DNA from: Wuchereria bancrofti | Taxonomy: Eukaryota > Nematoda > Chromadorea > Rhabditida > Onchocercidae | DNA: 64,000 bases | Assembly: GCA_005281725.1 (NCBI GenBank) | Contig: SSBO01000012.1 | Coordinates: 5,822,602-5,886,601, forward strand | Direction of reading: 5' to 3' | In this document: positions 35,212 through 47,758 of the stretch, piece after piece | How the letters are laid out: the number at the start of each line of letters is the position of its first letter | Position numbering within the stretch: the stretch's first letter is position 1 | Program-made: the position numbers and the translations under genes | The notes under the pieces: model-generated | What the model was told of the DNA's origin: nothing | The model's database searches: none | The model's input: only the letters and a program-made list of their open reading frames with translations

Positions 35212-38200
35212 AAAAAAATATTTTTTACAAAAAAAAGATTTTTTTTGAATTGTTCGAACTGTGAACTTTAGTCAAATTTAAGGTTTTTATTTTCATATTT
35301 TGACAATTAAAAATTCATAATTCAAAGAGTTATTAAAAAAATGTAAAATTTTTAAAAACTTTTTTCTATTGCATGTTAATTATTACTAAATTTAAATCTA
35401 GCCAAAAAAAAAACAAAGTGAAAAATTTGTCAATTCAATGAAATTATTTTTCTAAATTCAACTCTCTCGAATTTTACAATAAAAATTCTCTTAAAAATAT
35501 TTCTAATAATATAATTTGTTAAGAAAGCGTACAAAAAAAGAGGATCACATAATATAATAATACATTTTATAATAATTTCAAAAAAAAATACATTGCATAT
35601 ATATCTATCTAAGCCAAATAAAATAAAAAATAAAATAAACTAAAAAAAATTATACTTCTAATTAAAATAAATTTATATCAAATTAAAATAGAAGCTAACA
35701 ATAGAACAATCCAAAAATGTTTAAAAATAAATGAAAGACATTAAATAATTATCGTAACGAATCGAGAGCGAACGACATAGAGTAAGAGGGAGAAAGAAAA
35801 AATTTGATTAGTAATTGACAATAATTATTTAAAATTTTGAAACAAAAAAAGGAATTTAAAAAGTTAAATCAAAAAATTACACTACCTTATGATCAAATGA
35901 TTTGCATTCTATTTTTTTTTTGCTTTTTAAACACCAAAATTTTTATACAAAAAGAGAAAGAAATATAATGCATAGGAATACAAAGGAAAATATATGCAAA
36001 ATATAAATGTGATCATAAAGCAATAATCTCTTATGGACAAAAATGCGACAATTGCACTTTTTTTATTTAAAAAGAAAGTATGACAGATTTGAAATAATCT
36101 TATTCACATATTTCATTCATTCATTGTAATTACATAAATTTCGATTTAAAAAAAGTGCTTCAAAAACTATTTAATAAAATTCATTATGATTTAGATTCAA
36201 AAAAAAAAATAATATTACATTAATAGTATTCAATTTAAAAAAACTGTCATGTTAATTTTTAATTTTAAAGTAAATTAATGCTAGGAATTGAAAGGAAATT
36301 TATGATTTTTTTCTTTTTTTTGAAAGGTGTAATAACATAAATGTCGCAAATTTTATAACAAATAATCATTGCAATATGTAATTAATAATTCGAAAATTCA
36401 AGAAAGAGAGAGGGGAAGAGAATGAGAGAGAGAGAAAACGAATCGTTTTATAAAAAAAGAAATTTTGAGCTATGCAAAAGTGTCTCTGCCACCGCGAATA
36501 TCCGTGTGGTTACTGTTCAACTGCTATCATTTAATTTCACTTAAAAATTTCTCATTCGAATTTTTGTCGCAATTATTGAGACCAATTAGTTTTAAGTATT
36601 TTTTTCACTGAGATTTTAAATCTTCTAAGTTTTATCAATTCAAATTTAATATTTTAACACTTGAATTTTCGTTTTTTTATTTTTCTTTTTATTTTGCATT
36701 TAAAAGAAACCAACCTTTGGGAATTTTGAGCATGAAATGAAATGTAAAATTTTTCGTAAAATTTCAAAAAATTTATCGAAAAAAAAAGAAAATTCATAAA
36801 TGAAAAGAAAAGTGAAAAGTAGTTGAACAATTGACGGTCTCCAAAAATGAAGACCATTAGAGATCAGAGACTGTTCTCGATGGCAGTGGCACAAAAAAAA
36901 AACAAAAAATCACTTTTTCTAATTAAGCGCAAAAAAAATTAAAGTAGTGGGAAGTGTTTTTTTCTTTTTTCACACTATTACACATTTTAATAATTCAAAA
37001 GAATTTCAAAGAGGAAAAAAGTGTTTTAAATTATTATATTGATAATATTTTTAAAAATGTTGGTAAAAAAAACAAAAACTTTAGACAAATTTGAAAAAAG
37101 AAAGAAAAAAATTTTATATTCTTTACACTACCTGCTCTCTTTAATTTTTTTTCTTACTTTTCTTTCTTTTGTAGCAATTATTTAAATCAAAAAAATTTTT
37201 TTTCTTAAGTTATACTATTATCAATTTTTATTTTCTGAAATATATTGTCGAAAATTTTTAAAATTACTGACCAAATTGTTTGTTTTTTTCAAGCTACTTA
37301 AAGAAAAGCGAAAAAAATTTGATAAGAAAGAAAGGGAGAAATAGAGAGAAAGAGAAAGAATGAATGCTACTTAAAATGATAATACAAAGCATTTCTAATG
37401 TATCATCCATCACCATCATCGATTTGTAATTTTTTAAAACCAGCAAAAATAAAAAAGAAATGAACAAAATTCCGGAAAAGTTGAAAATATGCTTGCCATT
37501 ATCCAGAATGTGTAAAAATTTTCTTTTTTTTTCTTTTTTTGCCCACGAAACGAAACCGTATGCCATATGAAAAACGAAAATCGATAAAAATACATATAAT
37601 TAAAAAAGGAAAAAATGTGTTATAATTTCATTGATTGTTATTTTTTTGAATTTTCCGAATTTTTTTTTGTTTAGTTACTTTTCTTTTTCAGGAAATTTAA
37701 ATAAAAATATTTAATTTAAAAAGTACTAATACTTTTTTATAATTTTCTAAAGATTATATAAGGATAGAAATATCTACGAGTTAATCTTGTAAAAATCAAT
37801 TAATCGTATTTGTAAAGCAAAAAATGGATTATCATTATTATAAGTAAAAGAAATAATTAAGAAAAAAAAAAGAAATAAGGAAAAAAATTATTATAAGTAA
37901 AAGAAAAAAAGAAATAATTGCTGAATTTTAAATCTAACAACGAATTTGATCCTAATTTATTATCATTCATTTTATTCTACTCATTTTTATCTTTTTTTTA
38001 GTTATAAAAATAATAAGTTAGGATCAAATAAAAATTTGTAAAATTATAAATAATAACTGACCATTAAAATTGTTCACTATCATTAGTTGCAGATTCTCTG
38101 GTTCCGGTACCATTTTCAATTACATTAGTAACATTGCCGGATTCATTTTTCGCTACGGTATCCCAATATTTGCTTATAGACTGTGTTGTTTTCAAGCAGT

Positions 38201-38682
38201 TTGCTGTCGATGTTTGCTGTACGGCTGCCGAAGCAGCAGTACCTACTAATAAATTCCGGTTTAGCTTTTTTTGCTTTCCTACAAATTGATGAAAGTAATG
38301 ATCGTTAATTACAATTGATAAATTACAAAAATATAAGAGTTAAAACTTTTTTTTAAAGTTTACATATAGATATAAGAAATTAATTAAATGTAAAAAGGAA
38401 AAAAATTAATGAATCATAAAAATTGTTTATTGATATTTCAGGCAAAGAAAATAATAGAATTTTATTTATTAAAAAAAAAAAAAATGCACGCTTTATAAAC
38501 AAATATAATTAATGTTTGTAATTTATGTTGTCGAATATTATTGAATTAAAACTTCATAATTAATAATTTTACAATTAACTGAATTTCCTTCACTATATGT
38601 CAATACTGTTATTAGTTAAGATTTTCTTTTAAATTTCATCAGTTAAAATTAATTTGAATTATAGTATAAAATTGTGTGGAAT
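35212..38682 (-). repeat. 3.5-kb arm, inverted copy (probable true orientation)
   Basis: Reverse complement of 28841-32328. Its left end equals 27182-27519 (offset 8030), which joins it to block X, and its right end continues into unique sequence from 38683. A consistent linear path is therefore 25899-27519, then 35550 onward. The minus-strand terminal exon lies at its right end. Confidence 0.85.
38064..38278 (-). CDS. Candidate terminal exon, possibly the 3' end of the upstream minus-strand gene
   Basis: Minus-strand exon-like segment after an ATTTGTAG acceptor, 215 bases, with stop TAA at 38064-38066. The longest frame is Ser/Thr/Asn-rich (TANCLKTTQSISKYWDTVAK; ENGTGTRESATNDSEQF). It is the first coding-like segment downstream of the zinc-finger exons ending near 47.8 kb and on the same strand. 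It could be that gene's last exon or belong to another gene. Phase does not settle it: the long frame needs a donor exon ending in phase 1, while the last zinc-finger exon seen ends in phase 0 or 2 depending on the donor chosen. Confidence 0.4.
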
Positions 38683-39014
38683 AATATGTGTCAAATTTAT
38701 TCGATTGATTAATTCTTCTAACTAATTAATTAAGAATATAAAAGGAATAATTTATGATGAAAATTTCTAGTACACAAGAAAGAGATGAATGTAAAGTAAT
38801 AATAATAGTAATAAATGATAATTCTTTTAACTGATAATTCTGTAGGAGAATGAATTGATTGCTAAGTGATTTTTAGGCACTTATTTTACTAGATAAAGAA
38901 TTATATAAAATTTAAAATTATTCATTTAATTTTTTATTATTGATAAAGTATGACAGAGAAAAAAAGCAAAATGTGGATGAATTTCTCTCTATTCTTCAAG
39001 TTTTTCTACATATA
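38337..39014 (+). repeat. Contig end duplicated at 39016-39693
   Basis: After the N at 39015 the sequence restarts at the equivalent of 38337 (offset 679). No differences seen. Confidence 0.9.
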
Positions 39015-39015
39015 N

Positions 39016-40672
39016 GAGTTAAAACTTTTTTTTAAAGTTTACATATAGATATAAGAAATTAATTAAATGTAAAAAGGAAAAAAATTAATGAATCATAAAA
39101 ATTGTTTATTGATATTTCAGGCAAAGAAAATAATAGAATTTTATTTATTAAAAAAAAAAAAAATGCACGCTTTATAAACAAATATAATTAATGTTTGTAA
39201 TTTATGTTGTCGAATATTATTGAATTAAAACTTCATAATTAATAATTTTACAATTAACTGAATTTCCTTCACTATATGTCAATACTGTTATTAGTTAAGA
39301 TTTTCTTTTAAATTTCATCAGTTAAAATTAATTTGAATTATAGTATAAAATTGTGTGGAATAATATGTGTCAAATTTATTCGATTGATTAATTCTTCTAA
39401 CTAATTAATTAAGAATATAAAAGGAATAATTTATGATGAAAATTTCTAGTACACAAGAAAGAGATGAATGTAAAGTAATAATAATAGTAATAAATGATAA
39501 TTCTTTTAACTGATAATTCTGTAGGAGAATGAATTGATTGCTAAGTGATTTTTAGGCACTTATTTTACTAGATAAAGAATTATATAAAATTTAAAATTAT
39601 TCATTTAATTTTTTATTATTGATAAAGTATGACAGAGAAAAAAAGCAAAATGTGGATGAATTTCTCTCTATTCTTCAAGTTTTTCTACATATATTCCTTT
39701 TCTTTAACAGAAAAAATTTTAACACTTCATGTTTCATCCCTTACTTACTCTCTTACCATTTTCTCTTATCATTCAGTTCTAATCTAAAAATAATACAATT
39801 TCTCACTTATATTCTCTTCTTAATATTTTGATATTTCACAAAAAATTGAAAAAAAAATTATGAAAAAGTTTGAACAATTATTCCAATTATTTTTTTATAA
39901 TTAGAAGCATTTAATTAAGATCATAAATTTCACATACTTCAATTTTTCCTTTTCTTTCTTTGTTTTCCTTCAAACTTATTTAGTAATTAAGTTTCCTTAA
40001 TAATATTGATTTCATAATTGATTTTAAATCTCAAAATATTGAATTTTATTTGACATTCCAAATTTTAGGAATCGATTTACGTGTGTTAATATGTTAAATT
40101 AAATTAGAAAAATAATTTTTTTTTCTTTTAATCCATAAATACAATTAAAATAAAATTATAAGAAATTGAAGAACAACACTAATAATATAATCATTTCAAT
40201 ATTTCCACAAAATGAATGAAAATATTGCGAAGAAGTAGGAATGAATGGTTGAAAAGAATAGTTGAATTACTAGAAGAATTAAATTCAAAAATAGAATTGT
40301 AAGATAACTTGAAGATTACAAAAAACTCTTCTCTCCATCTCCTTCTCTCTCTCCCTCCCTTTCTGTTAAAAATTTAACAAACATTAAAAGGAGGAATGAA
40401 TAAAAAAGAATAAATGATGACCGATAACCATCTAATATAACCAATAAAATGTCAAAAATACAAGCAAAAAAGAAAAAACAAATAATGTTGAAAAATTCTA
40501 TGTCTAATTTTTTCCCCTTTTTTACAAGAAAAAATTTGTTAAGAATTATTTCAAAAAAAAAATTCTTTTTGCAAAATAATTTGTAAATTTTGTATTTTTA
40601 TTATTAATAAAATTAAAATGATAAGTGACAAAGTAAAGATAATGTGAAAGAATTGACTGAATAAATTCATTT
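39016..40672 (+). repeat. Contig duplicated at 40681-42337
   Basis: The N at 40673 is followed by sequence restarting at the equivalent of 39016 (offset 1665), so 38337-39014 is present three times. No differences seen. Confidence 0.9.
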
Positions 40673-42514
40673 NAATATAAGAGTTAAAACTTTTTTTTAA
40701 AGTTTACATATAGATATAAGAAATTAATTAAATGTAAAAAGGAAAAAAATTAATGAATCATAAAAATTGTTTATTGATATTTCAGGCAAAGAAAATAATA
40801 GAATTTTATTTATTAAAAAAAAAAAAAATGCACGCTTTATAAACAAATATAATTAATGTTTGTAATTTATGTTGTCGAATATTATTGAATTAAAACTTCA
40901 TAATTAATAATTTTACAATTAACTGAATTTCCTTCACTATATGTCAATACTGTTATTAGTTAAGATTTTCTTTTAAATTTCATCAGTTAAAATTAATTTG
41001 AATTATAGTATAAAATTGTGTGGAATAATATGTGTCAAATTTATTCGATTGATTAATTCTTCTAACTAATTAATTAAGAATATAAAAGGAATAATTTATG
41101 ATGAAAATTTCTAGTACACAAGAAAGAGATGAATGTAAAGTAATAATAATAGTAATAAATGATAATTCTTTTAACTGATAATTCTGTAGGAGAATGAATT
41201 GATTGCTAAGTGATTTTTAGGCACTTATTTTACTAGATAAAGAATTATATAAAATTTAAAATTATTCATTTAATTTTTTATTATTGATAAAGTATGACAG
41301 AGAAAAAAAGCAAAATGTGGATGAATTTCTCTCTATTCTTCAAGTTTTTCTACATATATTCCTTTTCTTTAACAGAAAAAATTTTAACACTTCATGTTTC
41401 ATCCCTTACTTACTCTCTTACCATTTTCTCTTATCATTCAGTTCTAATCTAAAAATAATACAATTTCTCACTTATATTCTCTTCTTAATATTTTGATATT
41501 TCACAAAAAATTGAAAAAAAAATTATGAAAAAGTTTGAACAATTATTCCAATTATTTTTTTATAATTAGAAGCATTTAATTAAGATCATAAATTTCACAT
41601 ACTTCAATTTTTCCTTTTCTTTCTTTGTTTTCCTTCAAACTTATTTAGTAATTAAGTTTCCTTAATAATATTGATTTCATAATTGATTTTAAATCTCAAA
41701 ATATTGAATTTTATTTGACATTCCAAATTTTAGGAATCGATTTACGTGTGTTAATATGTTAAATTAAATTAGAAAAATAATTTTTTTTTCTTTTAATCCA
41801 TAAATACAATTAAAATAAAATTATAAGAAATTGAAGAACAACACTAATAATATAATCATTTCAATATTTCCACAAAATGAATGAAAATATTGCGAAGAAG
41901 TAGGAATGAATGGTTGAAAAGAATAGTTGAATTACTAGAAGAATTAAATTCAAAAATAGAATTGTAAGATAACTTGAAGATTACAAAAAACTCTTCTCTC
42001 CATCTCCTTCTCTCTCTCCCTCCCTTTCTGTTAAAAATTTAACAAACATTAAAAGGAGGAATGAATAAAAAAGAATAAATGATGACCGATAACCATCTAA
42101 TATAACCAATAAAATGTCAAAAATACAAGCAAAAAAGAAAAAACAAATAATGTTGAAAAATTCTATGTCTAATTTTTTCCCCTTTTTTACAAGAAAAAAT
42201 TTGTTAAGAATTATTTCAAAAAAAAAATTCTTTTTGCAAAATAATTTGTAAATTTTGTATTTTTATTATTAATAAAATTAAAATGATAAGTGACAAAGTA
42301 AAGATAATGTGAAAGAATTGACTGAATAAATTCATTTAAAAAATATAGAACAATTCATTTTGCTTTTATTTTTTATCTTTCAAAAAAAAAAAAAACCCAG
42401 CTATTTCGAAATCAATTTCAGATTAAATTCAAAAAATTATCCTTCAAAAAACAAAAAAAAGAAGTCTAAAATAATTTAGAAATTGATTTAAAAAACAATT
42501 TAAAAAAAATAAAG

Positions 42515-43948
42515 TGTTAACTTATTTTATAATTGATAGCTTAACAATAATTTGTGGAATTAATTAACAAACATTTGCCAAAAAAGATTTATACAATTAA
42601 TGCTATTGACTGATATTATTGAAAGAAAGAAACAAAGAAATGTAAAAAGTATTCAAATTAGAAAAATTATTTAAATTTCAATAATTATTATTACTTTAAA
42701 ATGAAGTAATTTGCAAGAGGAAATGTAAACTATGCATATAAATAAAATAGATGAATCAAGAAAAAAATGCTCACAGATGCAATAATCAACAAAATTTTCC
42801 ATCTTTTTTAATCAAATATGATTAGCATAAAAAGTTATCAGTCGAAAGATAGGAAATAGGAGGAGCGGAAAGTAAGAGGTGACATCTAGAAATTGCATAG
42901 AAATGAATTGAAATTAACCGGTTTCACTATGAAATAATAGAAATAATAATGCTTATTTAAAAAGGAAGATGGAAACAGGAAGAAAGAGAGGAAAGGGAGA
43001 AAGAAAGCTTGTTTACTAATAAAATAGTTTTACAATATTCGCTAGGAATTACATTTGTCAAAAATTTTCATATTTTATGACAACGTATCATATTATCATT
43101 GAGAGAACACTTTTATTAATAAAATATTTCTTTCAAATGATAATAATTTTGACAAATATAATTCTTTTTTTATTTCTTCCGGAAATTCATTCCAGATTTT
43201 TTCGCTACTATGCAGAAAAGAGGAAAATTGTGAGAAAAAAATTAAAAATTATGATATCAAAAAAAATTGTCTAAGAAAATTATTTCTAGAAAAGAAAAGA
43301 AGAAACATAAGCTACAAAATGATATTAATAAATATTTCAATTTGAACATTTTTTTTGATTTTTTTTGTTCGACAATATTGAATCTTTTCGTATGAAAATT
43401 TGAGCAAATGTTAAAAAAATTTTCAAGAGTCAAAAAAAGAAGAATAGCATGAATGAATTTTTAATTCGTTCTCTTTTTCCCCTAAAATATCAACAATTTT
43501 TCTCGATGTGATAAATTGTTTGCGGTTAAAATTGAAAAATGCAAGTTAGGAAAGAAAAGAAAGGATACTGCAGCAGGAATAGCAGGGAAAAATTAAGAGA
43601 ATGGGAAAGAAGTGAGAGAGAGAGGGAGAGAAAAAATAAAGGTTAAAAAATGTTTGAAGTAAATCAAAAAAGAAATTTTGGGAAATCAATAAGGTCAAAG
43701 CCGTTCAAGTCTTTCAAAAAAAAAAAATGAACTTAACAGAATAGGTTTTAACCATTCTATCATCATTATTCATAAATAATTTCCGGATTAAAGTTTTTTT
43801 TTAATTTTCACAATTGAATGTTAAAGGTTCGGGGAGTTTAAAAAAGTTGGATTTAACTTTGAATAGCATTTATGTCGATAACATTCAAATTAGAATTTAA
43901 CTAGAATTAATCTTAGCTAGAATGGATCTTAACTAGAATAGATTTCAA
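42515..43948 (+). repeat. Contig duplicated at 43950-45383
   Basis: Offset 1435 across the N at 43949. The first copy breaks off inside the AACTAGAAT minisatellite, a likely reason why the contigs were not joined. Confidence 0.9.
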
Positions 43949-45330
43949 NTGTTAACTTATTTTATAATTGATAGCTTAACAATAATTTGTGGAATTAATT
44001 AACAAACATTTGCCAAAAAAGATTTATACAATTAATGCTATTGACTGATATTATTGAAAGAAAGAAACAAAGAAATGTAAAAAGTATTCAAATTAGAAAA
44101 ATTATTTAAATTTCAATAATTATTATTACTTTAAAATGAAGTAATTTGCAAGAGGAAATGTAAACTATGCATATAAATAAAATAGATGAATCAAGAAAAA
44201 AATGCTCACAGATGCAATAATCAACAAAATTTTCCATCTTTTTTAATCAAATATGATTAGCATAAAAAGTTATCAGTCGAAAGATAGGAAATAGGAGGAG
44301 CGGAAAGTAAGAGGTGACATCTAGAAATTGCATAGAAATGAATTGAAATTAACCGGTTTCACTATGAAATAATAGAAATAATAATGCTTATTTAAAAAGG
44401 AAGATGGAAACAGGAAGAAAGAGAGGAAAGGGAGAAAGAAAGCTTGTTTACTAATAAAATAGTTTTACAATATTCGCTAGGAATTACATTTGTCAAAAAT
44501 TTTCATATTTTATGACAACGTATCATATTATCATTGAGAGAACACTTTTATTAATAAAATATTTCTTTCAAATGATAATAATTTTGACAAATATAATTCT
44601 TTTTTTATTTCTTCCGGAAATTCATTCCAGATTTTTTCGCTACTATGCAGAAAAGAGGAAAATTGTGAGAAAAAAATTAAAAATTATGATATCAAAAAAA
44701 ATTGTCTAAGAAAATTATTTCTAGAAAAGAAAAGAAGAAACATAAGCTACAAAATGATATTAATAAATATTTCAATTTGAACATTTTTTTTGATTTTTTT
44801 TGTTCGACAATATTGAATCTTTTCGTATGAAAATTTGAGCAAATGTTAAAAAAATTTTCAAGAGTCAAAAAAAGAAGAATAGCATGAATGAATTTTTAAT
44901 TCGTTCTCTTTTTCCCCTAAAATATCAACAATTTTTCTCGATGTGATAAATTGTTTGCGGTTAAAATTGAAAAATGCAAGTTAGGAAAGAAAAGAAAGGA
45001 TACTGCAGCAGGAATAGCAGGGAAAAATTAAGAGAATGGGAAAGAAGTGAGAGAGAGAGGGAGAGAAAAAATAAAGGTTAAAAAATGTTTGAAGTAAATC
45101 AAAAAAGAAATTTTGGGAAATCAATAAGGTCAAAGCCGTTCAAGTCTTTCAAAAAAAAAAAATGAACTTAACAGAATAGGTTTTAACCATTCTATCATCA
45201 TTATTCATAAATAATTTCCGGATTAAAGTTTTTTTTTAATTTTCACAATTGAATGTTAAAGGTTCGGGGAGTTTAAAAAAGTTGGATTTAACTTTGAATA
45301 GCATTTATGTCGATAACATTCAAATTAGAA

Positions 45331-45450
45331 TTTAACTAGAATTAATCTTAGCTAGAATGGATCTTAACTAGAATAGATTTCAACTGGAACAAATTTTAAA
45401 TAGAATAGATCTTAGCTAGAATGAATTTTAATTTGGAATTTGACTAAAAT
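45331..45450 (+). repeat. Minisatellite of ~17-bp units, AACTAGAATNNATCTT type
   Basis: Six or seven degenerate units containing CTAGAAT or similar lie in tandem. The truncated first copy is at 43896-43948, ending at the N. Confidence 0.75.
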
Positions 45451-47758
45451 TATTAACGTAAATTGAAGAAAATATTATCATAGAGATTGAAGGGAAGAGA
45501 AAAATATTTGGAGCGAAATTAATTTATTACATTTCTTTACTAATACAATATCACTGTTGATTTTTTTTAATCTATCAAATAAATTTAAAAATTTTTAACC
45601 AATCAGAAAATAATTATTTATGATAATAAATTATCTAAAATAACGTATTTCATTCTTTGGCATTCTTTTTTCTTTTCTCTTTTTTTTCAAAATGAGATGG
45701 TACTTCTAGAAAAAAATTCAAATTGCATTTTTATTTTTTTATTTCTTTTAAAACATCATTTCATGAAGTAAAATAATTGCATTACACTGTTAAAATGTTG
45801 TTCGCTTGAAATTTTTAATTTAAAAAGAGGAAATAAAGAGAGAGAGAGAGAAGTGAAAACTAACATATACCAATAAGAAAACATTACACAGTCACATATA
45901 CACAGAAACAGAGAGAGATAAAAAAAGAAGGGCTGCTAATACATTGGAATTTTAACAAACCATTTAACGAGATTTTAAAGAAAAGGAATCGAAATCTGCC
46001 ATAAAGTTCCTAAATCTAGAGTCAAATATTTCCATTATCATGGATATATTGCTGCGAATGAAGCCAAAAAGGTTAAAAGCTAAAAAGTTTTTGCATTATT
46101 TGGCTTTCACTTCCTGCTGACAGATATAGCATGTTTTTTCTATCCTTTCTCATCATGCCAGCATTAGGAAACTTTAATCAAATTTCAAAATATTCTTACA
46201 ACTACTTAGAACAAAATGATGTTTCATTGCTTGCTAAAGTGCTGCCATGAAAAATGTCTTTGTAAAGTTTCAGAAGTGCATAAATGACACAATGTATGTG
46301 TGTACTGGACGTATATATGAGCGTATCTAAGTATTTATTTACTTGGAATGATTAAAAAAATTTTTTTTAATTTAAAAAAATAATTGTCTGATTGTTAGAT
46401 TGAACTGAAATGATTTTAAAAAAAAGAAAAAATGGATAAAAAGGCAAATTATACCAGTCAACAAATTTAATTAGATGAGCTGGACAAAATATAAGTACAT
46501 ACACGTACATACACATATATAAGCATCAACATTAAGAGTTAAATATTCCAAAAGTATATTTTGAAATACATTAACATACATAAATACGCAAGTGTACATA
46601 TATACACATACACACATATGTGCATTATAGAAAAGTTAATATGTATTTGTCGAATGGTAAAAAGACATGCAATATGCCTGTGTTTTATTGAAGTTCTTTT
46701 TAAAAGAGTTACAAAAAAAACGCTAATCAGTTTTAGGACAGTTGAAATTGTCATCGCTACCATGTCATTAAAATGAATTTTTCATCAATATATAATATTG
46801 TATATTACCATTGTTTGTATAATTTGCATTAAATGATTCTGTTTTTTTTTTTGTTTAATCAAAATATTACAGATTTCGACAATTAGATCTCTAATATTAT
46901 TTGATCAAATCGATGACAAGATTTTATTGAATTTGTCAAATAATTCAAAAAAACAAAAAAAATATTATCCCATTTTACTTTTAGTCTAATTAATTATCCC
47001 TCGCTCTGTTAAATCAAAATTAAGAAACAAACCACAAATTGAATTGAAAAATTCCACAGTTTGCAGCACTGTTATATAAACAGCAATTTTCCTGAAAAAA
47101 TCTTTTTTCGCTTTGTATTTTTTACGAAAAAAACAAAAAAACAAGAAGGAAAAACGAAAAAAGAAAAACGAGAAAAATATTTTCATTATATGATGAAAAG
47201 AATTTATTTTATTTTTACAAAATATGTAAAGAATTAGAAAATGGAAGAAGCAGAAATGATATTTTTGTTTTTCCTTTTTTTATTTCTTTCAACTGCACTT
47301 TTACTGCTTTGATAAAACAAATGAAATTTAAATGTACTAGTTATCCTTGTTTATCTGCTAAATAGATTAATAATACAATATTGGCATACTATAGTATATT
47401 TGATAATTTTTTCACCTTAAATAATTTTTGGGCAAGAAATTAGGTAAGAGTAAATGGAATTTATTCTTAATTGGATAAAAAAAATATCAAAATTGCTGAC
47501 ATAAAAAATAAAATATTTTTGTTTAAACAATATATTATAAATAATAATACTAAACTGATTTGAAAAAGAAAAAAACTGTTACAATGTCTAATAATTAAAA
47601 CTAAATTAAATTTACCTGAATTAAATCATATGTTATAATTATATGTTTCGACATTGGATAAATAATTTTTCTTTATATTACTTAATATAGCATACAGTCA
47701 AATAATTAATAATGTTACTATGTAAATTTTTTATTATTCAAAAAAAATTAATAAGAAC

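Larger units (their letters stand above)
38683..47758. other. Gene-free AT-rich region with stacked contig duplicates
   Basis: About 9 kb of very AT-rich DNA holding three overlap duplications (listed separately) and a minisatellite. Open frames at 39619, 41284, 43077, 44512, 46539, 46561 and 46986 are low-complexity or duplicated, without motifs or phased splice sites. If the exon at 38064-38278 belongs to the zinc-finger gene, this region is a long intron. Confidence 0.55.

Noticed and set aside
39619..41496. Identical 70-codon frames at 39619 and 41284
   Set aside because: They are copies from overlapping contigs and have AT-driven composition, so they are not evidence of a gene family.
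43077..44709. Identical 65-codon frames at 43077 and 44512
   Set aside because: Same reason: an assembly duplicate of a low-complexity frame.
46539..46776. Overlapping frames on both strands around a TACATA-rich tract
   Set aside because: Simple-sequence driven, with no conserved pattern.
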